Below, piece after piece: positions 35,175 through 45,900 of a DNA stretch of 64,000 nt. Numbering within the stretch: position 1 is the stretch's first letter; each line of letters opens with the position of its first letter. The position numbers and the translations under genes were made by a program. Source of the stretch: Xanthocytophaga agilis (lineage in GTDB: Bacteria; Bacteroidota; Bacteroidia; Cytophagales; 172606-1); NCBI RefSeq assembly GCF_030068605.1, contig NZ_JASJOU010000003.1, positions 248,001-312,000 on the forward strand. The letters are read 5' to 3'. The notes under the pieces were generated by a model. The model saw nothing but the letters and a program-made list of their open reading frames with translations, did not search any database and was not told where the DNA came from.

Positions 35175-35975
35175 ATGAATATCCTTATCATTGGTGCCGG
35201 AAACATGGGAACCACCTATGCCAAGAGTCTGCTTGCATCCCACTTTGCCACCCCAGATCAAATGCAGTTACTCATTCGTAGCGATGCTGGTCGTACCCGA
35301 TTACCAGAAATTCCGGATTATAATATCTTTCGTTCAGCAGGTGATTTCATCCGGCAGGCTGATATCATTATTGTTTCTGTAAAGCCTCAAGATTATAGTA
35401 CTGTAGCACCAACCATACGTCCTTTTTTGAATTCCGAGCAAATTGTACTCTCTGTGATGGCAGGCGTAAGCATTCAAACACTACATACTTCGCTGGGCAT
35501 TCCCAAACTAGTACGTGCTATGCCTAATCTACCCTCTCAGATTGGAATGGGAATGACTGTATTTAGCTGTAGTCCGGAACTGGATCGGAAAGAATTGTTT
35601 ATCATTCAAAACCTGCTCAACACCACAGGTAAAGCTATGTATGTAGAAGATGAAGGACTCCTTGACTCTGCAACAGCTGTTTCCGGAAGTGGCCCTGCCT
35701 ACGTATACTATTTCATGAATGCCATGATTAAGGCAGGTATTGAGTTAGGCTTTACCCCAGCTCAGGCAGAACTATTGGTAAATCAAACTTTCATGGGATC
35801 AGTACACCTTCAGAACCGGAACACAATTTCCTGTGAGGACTGGATCAAAAAGGTTGCATCCAAAGGAGGTACTACCGAAGCGGCACTAAAAGTATTTCTG
35901 GAAAACCGGGTAGAAGAAGATGTAAAGGAAGCCATTAACAGTGCATTCAAACGCTCCCAAGAACTAGGCAAATAA
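35175..35975 (+). CDS. proC: Pyrroline-5-carboxylate reductase
   Basis: A 266-residue enzyme that reduces 1-pyrroline-5-carboxylate to proline with NAD(P)H. The N-terminal Rossmann motif GAGNMG is at 7-12, VKPQ at ~79, RAMPNLPSQIGMGMT in the middle, and the C-terminal catalytic signature TAVSGSGPAYVYYFMNAM followed by VASKGGTTEAAL is intact. Length is standard. ATG 35175. A small membrane-protein gene follows 40 bp later. Confidence 0.95.
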   Translation: MNILIIGAGNMGTTYAKSLLASHFATPDQMQLLIRSDAGRTRLPEIPDYNIFRSAGDFIRQADIIIVSVKPQDYSTVAPTIRPFLNSEQIVLSVMAGVSIQTLHTSLGIPKLVRAMPNLPSQIGMGMTVFSCSPELDRKELFIIQNLLNTTGKAMYVEDEGLLDSATAVSGSGPAYVYYFMNAMIKAGIELGFTPAQAELLVNQTFMGSVHLQNRNTISCEDWIKKVASKGGTTEAALKVFLENRVEEDVKEAINSAFKRSQELGK

Positions 35976-36015
35976 TCTGTCGTGGGTATACCAAACAATG
36001 GAATAGATTTTTATC

Positions 36016-36201
36016 ATGAATAAGAACAAGAAGATATTTTTGATAGTGAGTGGCCTGTTTGTACTGGCTGTCATTGGCTTTACCATTCATATCTTTTCAG
36101 TAACTACATTGCCTGGACGAAAAGGGCAATTACAGGAACGGATTGAAGATCGGCTCAAAAGTGATTCGACTCAAACAGACACTCTACAACCTGTTCACTA
36201 A
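36016..36201 (+). CDS. Small single-helix membrane protein
   Basis: 61 residues: a basic start (MNKNKKIF), one hydrophobic segment at about 7-30 and a polar tail rich in Arg, Asp and Thr. No family recognised. It lies between proC and a cytochrome c gene, 40 bp after proC, so it may belong to that transcript. It could be a small membrane subunit or accessory factor; the evidence for coding is the well-placed ATG, the clean transmembrane segment and spacing. Confidence 0.5.
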   Translation: MNKNKKIFLIVSGLFVLAVIGFTIHIFSVTTLPGRKGQLQERIEDRLKSDSTQTDTLQPVH

Positions 36202-36298
36202 ATAAATTCTGGTTGTTTTATACAGGCATGTTTATTATTGGAAAGAATAAATTATTTTCGCGCTAGCTAACTATACTATTACCAACCATACCTTTTTT

Positions 36299-36772
36299 AT
36301 GGAAGAGACCATTAAACGATTACAAATTGCCTTAGGAGTGCTCTTGATTGCATTGCTTGTGGTGTTTATTACTGGAGCAGCTTTGATTATCAGCTATAAA
36401 CCTGAAGCGCCAGTAGCAGCAAAACCAGCACCAGGTACTTCTGGAACTGAAACAACTGCTCCTGCTCCAGCAGCATTAGATGCTGTAGCGCAAAAGGGCG
36501 AATCTCTATTTAAGAATAACTGTGCAGCTTGTCATAGTGCAGGTGACGATGTAGTGGTAGGTCCGGGACTAAAAGGTATTTCCAAACGAGCGCCAAGTAA
36601 AGATTGGTTATACAAGTGGATTCATAACTCTTCAGCTGTTGTTGCTTCCGGAGATGCTTATGGAAATCAGATTTTCAATAAATTCAATAAGATTCCTATG
36701 CAGTCATTTCCTGATCTGGCGAATGAAGATATTGATGCTATTCTAAAATATCTTGACGCACAAGGCGGATAA
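36299..36772 (+). CDS. Membrane-anchored c-type cytochrome
   Basis: 157 residues. An uncleaved N-terminal membrane anchor covers 10-32, followed by a Pro/Ala/Thr linker (35-60) and one cytochrome c domain with heme motif CAACH at 75-79 and the axial Met134 in NKIPMQSFP. The electron-transfer domain is periplasmic. The length and single heme fit the class I type found as small electron carriers in Bacteroidota. No oxidase or reductase genes are close by. ATG 36299; TATTTTCG, a near -7 element, is at 36253-36260; the terminator downstream is shared with the opposing cysK gene. Confidence 0.9.
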   Translation: MEETIKRLQIALGVLLIALLVVFITGAALIISYKPEAPVAAKPAPGTSGTETTAPAPAALDAVAQKGESLFKNNCAACHSAGDDVVVGPGLKGISKRAPSKDWLYKWIHNSSAVVASGDAYGNQIFNKFNKIPMQSFPDLANEDIDAILKYLDAQGG

Positions 36773-36794
36773 TACATTTCTACCCGATGAAAAG

Positions 36795-36827
36795 AAAACC
36801 CTGTCAGAATGAGATTGACAGGGTTTT
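36795..36827. terminator. Bidirectional terminator between cytochrome c and cysK
   Basis: AAAACCCTGTCA and TGACAGGGTTTT form a perfect 12-bp stem with a 9-nt loop; T-run on the plus side and A-run on the other, between convergent genes. Confidence 0.9.
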
Positions 36828-36853
36828 CTTTTGAAGTTTTGTCAACAATACAT

Positions 36854-37771
36854 TTATACAAACAAGCCTTCAATAGACAAATATCGTTCGCCAGTATCAT
36901 AGCAGAACGTCAATACACGTGATCCATCCGGAATATCTGGCAACTTCTTAGCTACAGCCGCCAGAGAGGCTCCGGACGAAATACCAATAAATATCCCTTC
37001 TTCTTTTGCAGCCCGAATTGTATAGTCAAAAGCATCTTCTTTAGATACCTGGATTACCCCATTCAGATTTTCTTTGTGAAGGTTTTTAGGAATAAAGCCA
37101 GCTCCAATACCCTGAATAGGGTGTGGACTTGGCTGACCACCACTAATTACAGGAGAAGCAGAAGGCTCAACTGCATAGGATTTTAATTTAGGAAAGTGCG
37201 CTTTAAGTACTTCATCGCACCCTGTGATATGCCCTCCAGTTCCTACACCTGAGATCAGGAAGTCAATACCTTCCGGAAAGTCCTTTACTATCTCCTGAGC
37301 AGTAGTCTGCTTATGAATCTCGATGTTAGCAGGATTTTCAAACTGACTAGGCATCCATGCCTTCGGATTTGAGTTTACAATTTCCTGAGCCTTTTCGATT
37401 GCTCCTCTCATTCCTTTCTCACGAGGCGTCAATTCAAACAATGCCCCATATGCTGACATCAGTCGTCTGCGTTCTACAGACATTGATTCAGGCATAACCA
37501 GAATCAGTTTATATCCTTTTACAGCTGCCACCATTGCCAGCCCTACACCTGTATTACCAGAGGTAGGTTCTACAATTACACTATCAGGCTCAAGAATTCC
37601 ACGTCGCTCAGCATCTTCTATCATGGAAAGAGCAATTCTATCTTTAATACTTCCCCCCGGATTGGAACGTTCCAACTTCATCCATACCTCCACATTCCGG
37701 TGAGCAAACAATCGATTAATGCGTACATGAGGAGTTCCGCCAATCGTTTCTAAAATGTTCTGAGCTTTCAT
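36854..37771 (-). CDS. cysK: Cysteine synthase (O-acetylserine sulfhydrylase)
   Basis: A 305-residue PLP enzyme that makes cysteine from O-acetylserine and sulfide. Lys43 in [12 protein letters not shown] binds [15 protein letters not shown] (68-79) and [11 protein letters not shown] hold the cofactor, and SSGAS is present near the C-terminus. The sequence fits the CysK/CysM group; the C-terminal [12 protein letters not shown] points to CysK, but the two are not separated with certainty here. The -7 element TAACTTTG lies almost on top of the ATG at 37771, suggesting a leaderless transcript. Confidence 0.93.
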   Translation of the reverse strand: MKAQNILETIGGTPHVRINRLFAHRNVEVWMKLERSNPGGSIKDRIALSMIEDAERRGILEPDSVIVEPTSGNTGVGLAMVAAVKGYKLILVMPESMSVERRRLMSAYGALFELTPREKGMRGAIEKAQEIVNSNPKAWMPSQFENPANIEIHKQTTAQEIVKDFPEGIDFLISGVGTGGHITGCDEVLKAHFPKLKSYAVEPSASPVISGGQPSPHPIQGIGAGFIPKNLHKENLNGVIQVSKEDAFDYTIRAAKEEGIFIGISSGASLAAVAKKLPDIPDGSRVLTFCYDTGERYLSIEGLFV

Positions 37772-37772
37772 A

Positions 37773-37780
37773 CAAAGTTA
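37773..37780 (-). promoter_or_regulatory. -7 element abutting the cysK start
   Basis: Minus strand TAACTTTG, exact TAnnTTTG, one base before the ATG. Transcription would then start at or near the start codon. Confidence 0.5.
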
Positions 37781-38248
37781 GTTGGTTATAAGAATCTGTG
37801 TAGTTCGGGAAATTAGTACTTTCTAATCGAACCCGGTAAAAATAGTATATCTTTTTTAATTAAGACCTATGCAGCCAGTTCAGGTGTTATCTTTATCAGA
37901 TTAGTAATTAATCAAGTCTTTCAGCAAACAGAGATTCCGAAAATATATTTCGATTCAGCTATCCTATAAGACTAATATAGCTTTTGTTACTTTCTGTTTA
38001 TACCTGATTGTCAGCAAATTCGTTTATATAGAAGAGTAAGAAACCTGTAAATCAATTTATTATATTCCTTTACGTTTACTTGTCCTAACAAAAAAAGAAG
38101 AAAGAACCATTTTTCAAAAATCAACAACACGCTTTCTAAAAAACTTTTTCGTCTCTGGTTAAACCTTTATATTGAAAGTATTTCTAAGTAGTAGGTTTAC
38201 AAATTTTAAACTCCTCATTTATATAACACGTTAACTATTTTCCCAACT
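37781..38248. other. Divergent intergenic region, 468 bp
   Basis: AT-rich spacer between cysK and the lipoprotein gene. Nothing beyond poly-A/T tracts and no exact promoter element for the rightward gene. Confidence 0.4.
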
Positions 38249-39091
38249 ATGAGAAAGTTTCTATTTCAAATTCTGTTTGCAGCCCTTTTGGCATGCACTT
38301 TTGTAATTACATCCTGTAAAAAAGATGATGAAGTTCAGGCGGAAGAACCGGTGGTTGAAGATAATAATACCGGATTCAATGAATCGGAAGATCTTGTGAC
38401 TATTTCAGACGAAGTAATGCAAACCAATAGCAGCAGCCTGCGCCAGACAGAAACAGGACAAAACTACTATGGAGCTACTGTAACCATTACTCCCAAAGGA
38501 CAAAATACAACAGGGACAATTGTAGTTGATTTTGGAACAACTGGTATCAAGGGACGCGATGGAAGAACCCGAACAGGCAAAATCATCATTACCTATACAG
38601 CTATTGCCCCTATAAAAGGAGCTACCCGTGTCATCACATTTGATAACTATTATGTAAATGGTAATAAGATCGAAGGAACGAAAACAATTACTTTCAGCAA
38701 CGATCCATCCAATGGGGTTTATACGGCTAATATTATCAGTTCCCTAGTAATAACCAAATCTTCTGGAAAGATCATTACCTGGTCCTGCAACCGTACTCGT
38801 GCCTACAGTACCAACAATACTCCTCTCAACTTTACAGATGATGAGATCTCAATAACAGGTACTGCTTCTGGTACTACTCAAAATAATATTGATTTTAATG
38901 TTGTAGTGAGTAGTCCACTGGTGTTTAAAGCCTCCTGTCTGCCTACAAGTGGCTGGGTGCCTGTAAGTGGTGTTCTGGAAGTAATTCCTGTCGATGTAGC
39001 CACTCGTATCGTTAATTATGGCAATGGTGATTGCGACCGTAAAGTAACCGTTACTGTTGAAGAAAAAAGTTATACAATTACTATTCGGTAA
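38249..39091 (+). CDS. Surface-type lipoprotein, unknown function
   Basis: A 280-residue protein with a lipoprotein signal peptide ending at Cys23 in VITSCKKDDE. The acidic/basic CKKDDE start resembles the Bacteroidota lipoprotein export signal, so the product may be displayed on the cell surface. The mature part is Thr/Asn/Gly-rich and beta-strand-like, with GYxx-free repeats such as GTIVVDFGTTGIKGRDGRTR and a Cys pair near residues 231 and 261. No family was recognised. It is a lone gene closed by a 25-bp hairpin. Confidence 0.75.
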   Translation: MRKFLFQILFAALLACTFVITSCKKDDEVQAEEPVVEDNNTGFNESEDLVTISDEVMQTNSSSLRQTETGQNYYGATVTITPKGQNTTGTIVVDFGTTGIKGRDGRTRTGKIIITYTAIAPIKGATRVITFDNYYVNGNKIEGTKTITFSNDPSNGVYTANIISSLVITKSSGKIITWSCNRTRAYSTNNTPLNFTDDEISITGTASGTTQNNIDFNVVVSSPLVFKASCLPTSGWVPVSGVLEVIPVDVATRIVNYGNGDCDRKVTVTVEEKSYTITIR

Positions 39092-39124
39092 TTATCTCCA
39101 ACAACCGATTTAACTAAATAGATA

Positions 39125-39180
39125 CTTATATAACAACAAACCCTTTACTATAACCAGTAAAGGGTTTGTTGTTATATAAG
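39125..39180. terminator. Perfect 25-bp hairpin between convergent genes
   Basis: Arms 39125-39149 and 39156-39180 are exact reverse complements with a 6-nt loop. The right arm ends one base before the stop codon of the leftward gene at 39182 and the hairpin starts 33 bp past the rightward stop. It is unusually long; T/A-rich outer ends suit bidirectional termination. Confidence 0.8.
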
Positions 39181-39181
39181 C

Positions 39182-40921
39182 CTAATCCAAAGTAGCTTCG
39201 GTTCTTTTTGCCAGAGGTCTCTCTTTCCCAGGAGCAGAGATTACAGATCCAATAGGCCTGCCTAATGTCTTCTTCTTATACACGTGAACAATCCTATTAT
39301 CAGACTCATAGATCAGATCGAATTCTTCCTCCAACTCTGTCATAACATCTTTGTGCAAAGATTTATCTGTAGCATGGACACCCACCAGCGTTACATAGTC
39401 GACAGGCTGTCCGATCATTTCTTCATGAAATTCAATAGAGCGTACATGCTCTTTTTCATACATTACATCATTCAGGTGATTTAACTGTACAGGATCTGCA
39501 ATCTTATCCAGATTCCAGTTCAATGGGAAATATCCAGTGCGTGCCTCATAGTTATCCAAAGAGATTCCTTTCTTTCCTAATAACAGATAATTACTGTAAT
39601 GCTTTAGCGGATAGTAGTCTATTGGAAAATTACGTTCCAATGTAGAATCTATCGGATAGAAACAATATGGCAACGTAACAGCATGTGCAGGTATATGTTC
39701 TTGTGCTGTCATAATCTCATCAAAAACAGATTGTAAACGAAGAAGCTCTTTTGTACGAACAATCATCAAGGTAATGGAAATCAAAGCTACCAGCATATAG
39801 ACAATTCGCTGAGTAGATAACTTCCAGGCATAAAAAGCGGCAAAAATAACCACATAGATATAAAAGAACAATCCGATGCGAGGGTGCATTCCACTTCCGC
39901 CAGCAGCACCATCCGGCCCGAAAATGTAATATAACGCCAAGCCGGCCAGTAAGCCAAACAATACTACATAATGCAGAATGCTCATTCGCTGATACCGGAT
40001 TACACATACAATGAGTAAACAAAACAACACATGATATAGAATACCCAGCAGAAGAGTCTCATCCTGTGCAAGAAACTGAAGCGGCATCAGTTGTGTTAGT
40101 TGAAATACCTGTGTAAGCTTACTGCTTGGATAGTAATAGGCAGATGCACCAATGCGCAAAACATACACTAGCAGTAAAATACCTGTAACCCCATAGATCA
40201 GCACAGACATACCAGTCTGCCGGAATAAGAACGTCCAGTCAGGCTTTGGAATCTGCAAAAGAAATACCCGCTTCCAATACCCTGTATGTGTATAATCTGC
40301 AGGCTTGTTTCTCCGGAATGCATCCATAACAATCCATAGCCCCAGAAAAAGAATAGAAAAGACATAGGAAACAGGATGCGAAAAATACATACATAAAGTC
40401 AAGAATATCAATACAATAGTACGCTTAAGAGTAAAATTATATTGAGTACGCAACCAATACCCAACAAATAGGAAGAAAAAGATAAGGGAGAAACAAAAAT
40501 TATAAAATCCATACCAGAAAGACAGATTATAGACAAGTGGAAACGCAAATACAGATAAGAAGGTAGCCTTATAATTTATATTTCGTATCAGATAGCGAAA
40601 AGAAACAGCAAACAGAATCACGTATGTTGCCAGAAGTATCTTTTCAGCAATATAATCCGGAAAAACGAGCAGCAATGTGGTTAAGAATACATGGGAAAAC
40701 CGATTGGGGTCAGGATATATATTCCATTCCAAAAACTCAACATGTATAGGAGATGTTCCCATCAACATGTCTTTCATCAGTTCAGCATTGTACAAGTGCG
40801 CAGCTCCATCTGAAGTAGGAAAGAACTTTCCTGTAAAAAGCGGAATCAGATGAATAAGAAGTAATACACAAAAGGCAATAGTTTCGTAGGTGATAGATGT
40901 TGTTGATCTAAGCAGTTTCAT
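39182..40921 (-). CDS. Large polytopic membrane protein (glycosyltransferase-C-like)
   Basis: A 579-residue protein with about eleven hydrophobic segments between residues 12 and 400, and a soluble C-terminal part of ~170 residues. After the first segment comes FFPTSDGAAHLYNAELM, an Asp/His-containing first loop that resembles the catalytic loop of GT-C glycosyltransferases (PMT/AglB type) and related DUF families. No catalytic proof is available, so I call it GT-C-like. TACTTTTA, a near -7 element, is just upstream of the ATG (about 40930). Alone between the long hairpin and the methyltransferase gene. Confidence 0.7.
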   Translation of the reverse strand: MKLLRSTTSITYETIAFCVLLLIHLIPLFTGKFFPTSDGAAHLYNAELMKDMLMGTSPIHVEFLEWNIYPDPNRFSHVFLTTLLLVFPDYIAEKILLATYVILFAVSFRYLIRNINYKATFLSVFAFPLVYNLSFWYGFYNFCFSLIFFFLFVGYWLRTQYNFTLKRTIVLIFLTLCMYFSHPVSYVFSILFLGLWIVMDAFRRNKPADYTHTGYWKRVFLLQIPKPDWTFLFRQTGMSVLIYGVTGILLLVYVLRIGASAYYYPSSKLTQVFQLTQLMPLQFLAQDETLLLGILYHVLFCLLIVCVIRYQRMSILHYVVLFGLLAGLALYYIFGPDGAAGGSGMHPRIGLFFYIYVVIFAAFYAWKLSTQRIVYMLVALISITLMIVRTKELLRLQSVFDEIMTAQEHIPAHAVTLPYCFYPIDSTLERNFPIDYYPLKHYSNYLLLGKKGISLDNYEARTGYFPLNWNLDKIADPVQLNHLNDVMYEKEHVRSIEFHEEMIGQPVDYVTLVGVHATDKSLHKDVMTELEEEFDLIYESDNRIVHVYKKKTLGRPIGSVISAPGKERPLAKRTEATLD

Positions 40922-41010
40922 AAGATTTTAAAAGTAGCGGGGTGAGGCAGAAGTTCTTTTAATAATTAGATTTACAGGCTGGTAAACATAAATATAAAAA
41001 AAATACATAA

Positions 41011-41048
41011 AGCTTCATGCAATTTCAGAAAAATAATCACATGAAGCT
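41011..41048 (-). terminator. Possible terminator of the methyltransferase gene
   Basis: AGCTTCATG and CATGAAGCT form a 9-bp stem with a 20-nt loop; on the minus strand a T-run follows (plus 40996-41004 as A). It lies 55 nt past the stop at 41103. Confidence 0.45.
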
Positions 41049-41102
41049 CCTCAATAAGAATGTCTTATGAAACAGAAAAATTTCCTAGACTAGTTAGTAA
41101 AT

Positions 41103-42284
41103 TTACTCAACCTGCAATACAAGCCCTTTCAGGTACTCACCTTCCGGATGAAAAATATTCACCGGATGATCCAGAGGTTGAGTTAACTGGTGTAAAATAC
41201 GAACGTTTCGATGAGCATCTGCCGCAGCCGAAAAGATAATCTTGCGAAATAAATCCCGATCTATATTTTGAGAACAAGAGAATGTAAACAAAATTCCTCC
41301 TGGTTTAATCTTTTTTATTCCTTTTAGATTTAGTTCTTTATACCCCCGTGATGCATTGGGAACAGCTTTCGCATTTTTAGCAAATGCGGGAGGGTCCAGT
41401 ACAATCACATCATATTCTTCTTGTGTGTTTTTCAAATATTCAAAACAATCCTCTGCAATGGCTTTATGGATTACATCCTTTCCAAAATTCAAGGTACTGT
41501 TTTCATCTGCCAGTTGGACTGCATCCTTTGAAATATCTACAGAGTGCACCTCAGAAGCTCCACCTGCTAATGCATATATACTGAATCCACCTGTATAACT
41601 GAACGCATTCAGCACTTTTTTTCCCTGACTGTAGTTCTGTAACAGAGCCCGATTGTCTCGTTGATCAAGAAAGAAACCTGTTTTCTGACCTTTTTCAAAA
41701 TCAATAGCAAATTTTACCCCATTTTCAAGGACAACTTTTGAATCCTGAAGTGTATTAGAAGTAAGAAATCCATTTTCAAGAACTACCTCCTCTCGAAAAC
41801 CTGGGTTATGTTTATTTTTCAGGTAAATATACCTGACACCTATTTTTTGTAGTCCACCTATAATATGAGGAGCAATCTTCTCACTACCCTTAATTAACAA
41901 CTGCAGTACGACCAGATCATCATATAAATCGGCGATTACTCCCGGAAGAAAATCTCCTTCTGCATGCAATAGCCGACAACAGTTGGTTTGGGCAGTAAGT
42001 ACATACTTTTTGCGAATCTCATAGGCCGATTGAATTTTCTGATGCCAGTAATCCGGCTGACTAAAATCAATGGGTAAACTTGAGAATTCAAACAAACGAC
42101 AAATAATCTGACTCTGGGGAGAGTAAAATCCATAAGCCAGGCGATTTCCCTGGTTATCCAGTACTTCCACAATATCACCATTCTCAGCCTTAGGCAGTTG
42201 CTTTACTCCTCCTGAAAATATCCAGGGATGACGATTATTAACCGACCGATCTCGGCCAGATTTTAAAACTAAACTAGGATACAT
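41103..42284 (-). CDS. rlmI: RlmI-family 23S rRNA (cytosine-C5) methyltransferase
   Basis: A 393-residue SAM-dependent methyltransferase. An N-terminal PUA-like RNA-binding domain (~1-75) with NRHPWIFSGGV is followed by the Methyltrans_SAM domain: SAM motif VLNAFSYTGGFSIYAL at ~224-239, acidic loop VDIS at 249-252, and DPPAFAKN at 297-304 with CSQN at 337-340. In E. coli the homologue RlmI modifies C1962 of 23S rRNA; the same target is expected but untested here. A TACCTTTG -7 element lies 5 nt before the ATG. Confidence 0.9.
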   Translation of the reverse strand: MYPSLVLKSGRDRSVNNRHPWIFSGGVKQLPKAENGDIVEVLDNQGNRLAYGFYSPQSQIICRLFEFSSLPIDFSQPDYWHQKIQSAYEIRKKYVLTAQTNCCRLLHAEGDFLPGVIADLYDDLVVLQLLIKGSEKIAPHIIGGLQKIGVRYIYLKNKHNPGFREEVVLENGFLTSNTLQDSKVVLENGVKFAIDFEKGQKTGFFLDQRDNRALLQNYSQGKKVLNAFSYTGGFSIYALAGGASEVHSVDISKDAVQLADENSTLNFGKDVIHKAIAEDCFEYLKNTQEEYDVIVLDPPAFAKNAKAVPNASRGYKELNLKGIKKIKPGGILFTFSCSQNIDRDLFRKIIFSAAADAHRNVRILHQLTQPLDHPVNIFHPEGEYLKGLVLQVE

Positions 42285-42289
42285 ACCAG

Positions 42290-42297
42290 CAAAGGTA
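42290..42297 (-). promoter_or_regulatory. -7 element just upstream of the methyltransferase start
   Basis: Minus strand TACCTTTG, exact TAnnTTTG, 5 nt before the ATG; implies a leader of only a few bases, or none. Confidence 0.5.
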
Positions 42298-42918
42298 TTT
42301 CAAAATAATCGCTTTTAAAATTTACTGACTTGTATAATCTCTTCTGTCATTCTCAACTCACCAATATGTTGAATATTTCCTTAGCTACTTATTCTGATTA
42401 ATACATCTCTTCTCTTTGCCAAAAAGAAAGAAATGTAGAAAATATTACATAAAGATTTACGCCCAAACACTTAAAATAAAAAACCAAAAGTAACATTAAA
42501 AATAAGACATATAGCATAATCGAGCTAATAAACTCATTTACAACCTATAAAAACAAAAAATAAATATATATATAATATTTTTTATACCTCAACAAGAAAA
42601 TAGATAGTATATATTTAGGTAAAACAGACTTAAACAAAATTATTTCTCCCAACTATCATGGGTGAAATATCTTATTTTTTGTCGTATATTTTATAATAAA
42701 AACACAATACATAACATAAAACAGAATATTTTTTAGTTAAAAACCATATTATTAAAATTTTTTAAACCAAAACAACACAATTACATCAATACTAATTTAG
42801 TAACGTACAAAAAATAAAATTTTACACTATTAATTTTTAAGAATGAACATATTCAGGTACTTTTACTTACACATTTTCTTCATTTTATTACATAACAAAC
42901 TTCTAAACCTTATTTTTT
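42298..42918. other. Long AT-rich leader region of the first SusC gene
   Basis: 621 bp of very AT-rich DNA with poly-A and TA tracts (about 42560-42580) and no gene. The 21 nt at 42882-42902 are identical to 48421-48441 in front of the second SusC gene, and the sequence stays alike into the coding region. A promoter is expected but no spaced TTG/TAnnTTTG pair was found. Confidence 0.5.
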
Positions 42919-45900
42919 ATGAAGAAACTTTTATCCTTTCTTATGTTATTCCTGCTGTCGATTGGAGCACTCTTTGCCCAAGACCGAACCATTACAGGAA
43001 AAGTTACAGATGCCACAGATGGCACACCTCTGCCAGGAGTAAGTGTAATAGTCAAAGGCACGACTACAGGCACAACCTCCAATGCAAATGGAGACTTTCA
43101 GATAAGTGCTCCTTCAGATGCCACATTAACATTCAGCTTCATAGGATTTGCCACGCAAGAAGTACAAGTTGGCGGCCGCACAACCGTTAACGTACAGATG
43201 CAAACAGATGTAAGACAACTGAATGAAGTTGTAGTCAATGCGATCGGAGTAGAAACCTCTAAAGACAAACTTGGTACTACGGTATCTACCGTCAAAGGAA
43301 ACAATGTTGTTCAGTCAGGTGAAACATCATTGTTAAATGGTCTGGCAGGTAAAGCAACAGGTGTAAGTATTACCCGTAATGGTAGTGATCCCGGAGCAGG
43401 AACCTATATTCAGTTAAGGGGACAAAATTCAATTACAGGTAGTAACCAACCTCTGATTGTAATAGATGGCATTCCTATATTCAACAGTTATATATCCAGT
43501 AATGATGGCAACCAAGCAGGTAGTGGTAATCAAACAGATGGAGTACAGCAACAATCACGATTAAATGATTTAAATCCATCAGATATAGCTTCTGTTGAAG
43601 TACTTCCTAGTGCTTCAGCTGCAGCCTTGTGGGGAAGCCGTGCTGCAAATGGTGTTATTGTAATCACAACCAAAAAAGGCCAGAATAGCAATGGAAAAAT
43701 CAATATTGGTTATAAAGGAACAGTATCATTAGATGAAGTAAATAAAGTTCCTGAATTACAGAGAGATTTCGGACAAGGCCTTAATGGTAAGTTTTCATAT
43801 AATAATGCCCGCAGTTGGGGTGATCGTATTGCAGATAGAACAGGAGGTAATGACACCTACAATACAGGAGAAGGTGTTCCATTTGTTACATTCCCGGATG
43901 GAACTACACGTTATGCAGTAGCAGGAGGAAATAACACTAATCCGCATGGAGGAAAGAATTCTAAAGATACTTATGATCATGGAAAAGAAGTATTTCGTAC
44001 TGGATATTATGTAGACAACTCCATAAATCTTAGTGGAGGCAACAATAAAGCCAGCTTTTTCGCAAGCTATTCCAATCTAACACAAAAAGGTATTGTTAAA
44101 CGAAATAGCGACTATAATCGCAACACGGCACGTATCAATGTAGTCACTCAGCTTACAGACAAAGTAAAAGCAACGGCCAATGTAAGCTATTCCAATGTCC
44201 GTTCAAACCGAACTCAACAAGGTTCTAATCTTGGAGGTATATTTCTGGGAGGTTTACGTACGGCTCCTGACTATAACAATAATTATACAACAGGTACTTA
44301 CCAGGATGCAGAAGGAGCTATCTTCCCCAATCAGCAGATCTCATATAGAAATCCATTAGGCAATGTAAACAATCTCAGCTACTTTGATAACCCTCTATGG
44401 ACAATAGATCATAACAAAAGCTTTACAGTTGTAAACCGTATTTTGGGAAATATTGAACTAAGCTATGATGTTTTGAGCTGGTTAAATCTACGTGCCAATG
44501 TTGGTGTAGATACTTATACAGACCGACGCACAGACTTTGTTAATGCTCAGTCTGCAATCTCTATTGGAGGAGCGTACACAGAGCAAACTATTAGCGAAAG
44601 TCAGTGGAATGCTAATTTGTTTGCACGAGCAAACCATAAATTCTCAGATAACTTTACAGGTGCTCTCCTTTTAGGTTTTAATTACAATAGCCGTCAATAC
44701 AATAATGTAGGTGCAACGGCCCGTAACTTTATTGTTCCAGATGCACCACCTAATTTATCCAACACTTCTCCATCAAACAGAGATCCCTTTAATTATGCTA
44801 ACACTGTTAAAACCAACGCGGGATTTGCACAAGTAGATTTGGAAATTCTTAATCAGGTATTTGTTACTGCAACTGCAAGAGCAGAGGCAGCTTCTACTTT
44901 TGGCAGAGAAGCACAAAGTTTGTTCTTTTATCCCTCTATCAACTCGTCATGGCAGTTCACTAAGTTATTAGGTGATAATCATATATTAAGCTTTGGAAAG
45001 ATAAGAGCAGGCTTTGGTATAGTAGGAAATGAACCACCTCCATACTATAACTTAACCAAATACTTCCCAACATCTTTCACAGAGACCTGGGGAGGTTCCT
45101 TAAATGGAGCCCAATATGGTGTAGGAGGCTATCAACGGTCAGCTACAGCAGGTAATCCCAAATTAAAACCGGAAAAAAAGAAAGAAGTTGAAGTAGGGTT
45201 CGATTTACGATTCTTTAACAATAAAGTACAAGTAAGTGGTACAGCTTATTATAATCGTAACACTGATGTAATTTTACCTGTTGATCTTGCTCCGACATCT
45301 GGATTTAGCTCTCAATATAAGAATGCAGCAACTATGGAAAATAAAGGACTGGAGTTCTCCATTCAACCCGAGTGGGTTAACAAAGGAGGATTTATCTGGT
45401 CATCTAACTTTCTATGGTCATTGTATCGCAATAAAGTTGTGGATCTAAGTGGGGTAGAGTATGTGTTCCTACCGGGAGGTGGTTTTACGGATGGTTCCTC
45501 TGTTGCTGTAAAAGGCCAACCTGTAGGCGTAATATGGGGAACTTACTACGCTAGGAATGAAAACGGTGGCTATCAGTTAGACAACAATGGATATCCAACC
45601 ATTGCACTTAGCTCTGGCGTTATTGGCAATCCCAATCCCAACTACAGAGCCAGCATTGGGAACACATTCAGCTTCAAAGGACTAAACCTATATGCGTTAT
45701 TCGATTTCAGTATTGGTAATCAGACGTGGAATGGAACCCGTGGTGCTCTGATGAATTATGGTACTGCCAAAGCCACTGCAATAGAAACTACAGTTTCAGC
45801 TACTGAAGCAGCACAAATTAAAACATTTGATGGAGCAACAATTGCGAATGGTATCCATCCATCTAACAATCGCATTATTGCGCGCCAAAATTCAGACGGT

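Noticed and set aside
42843-43190. Frame overlapping the start of the first SusC gene
   Set aside because: It is a shadow in another frame of a clear SusC coding region and is not conserved in the second copy.
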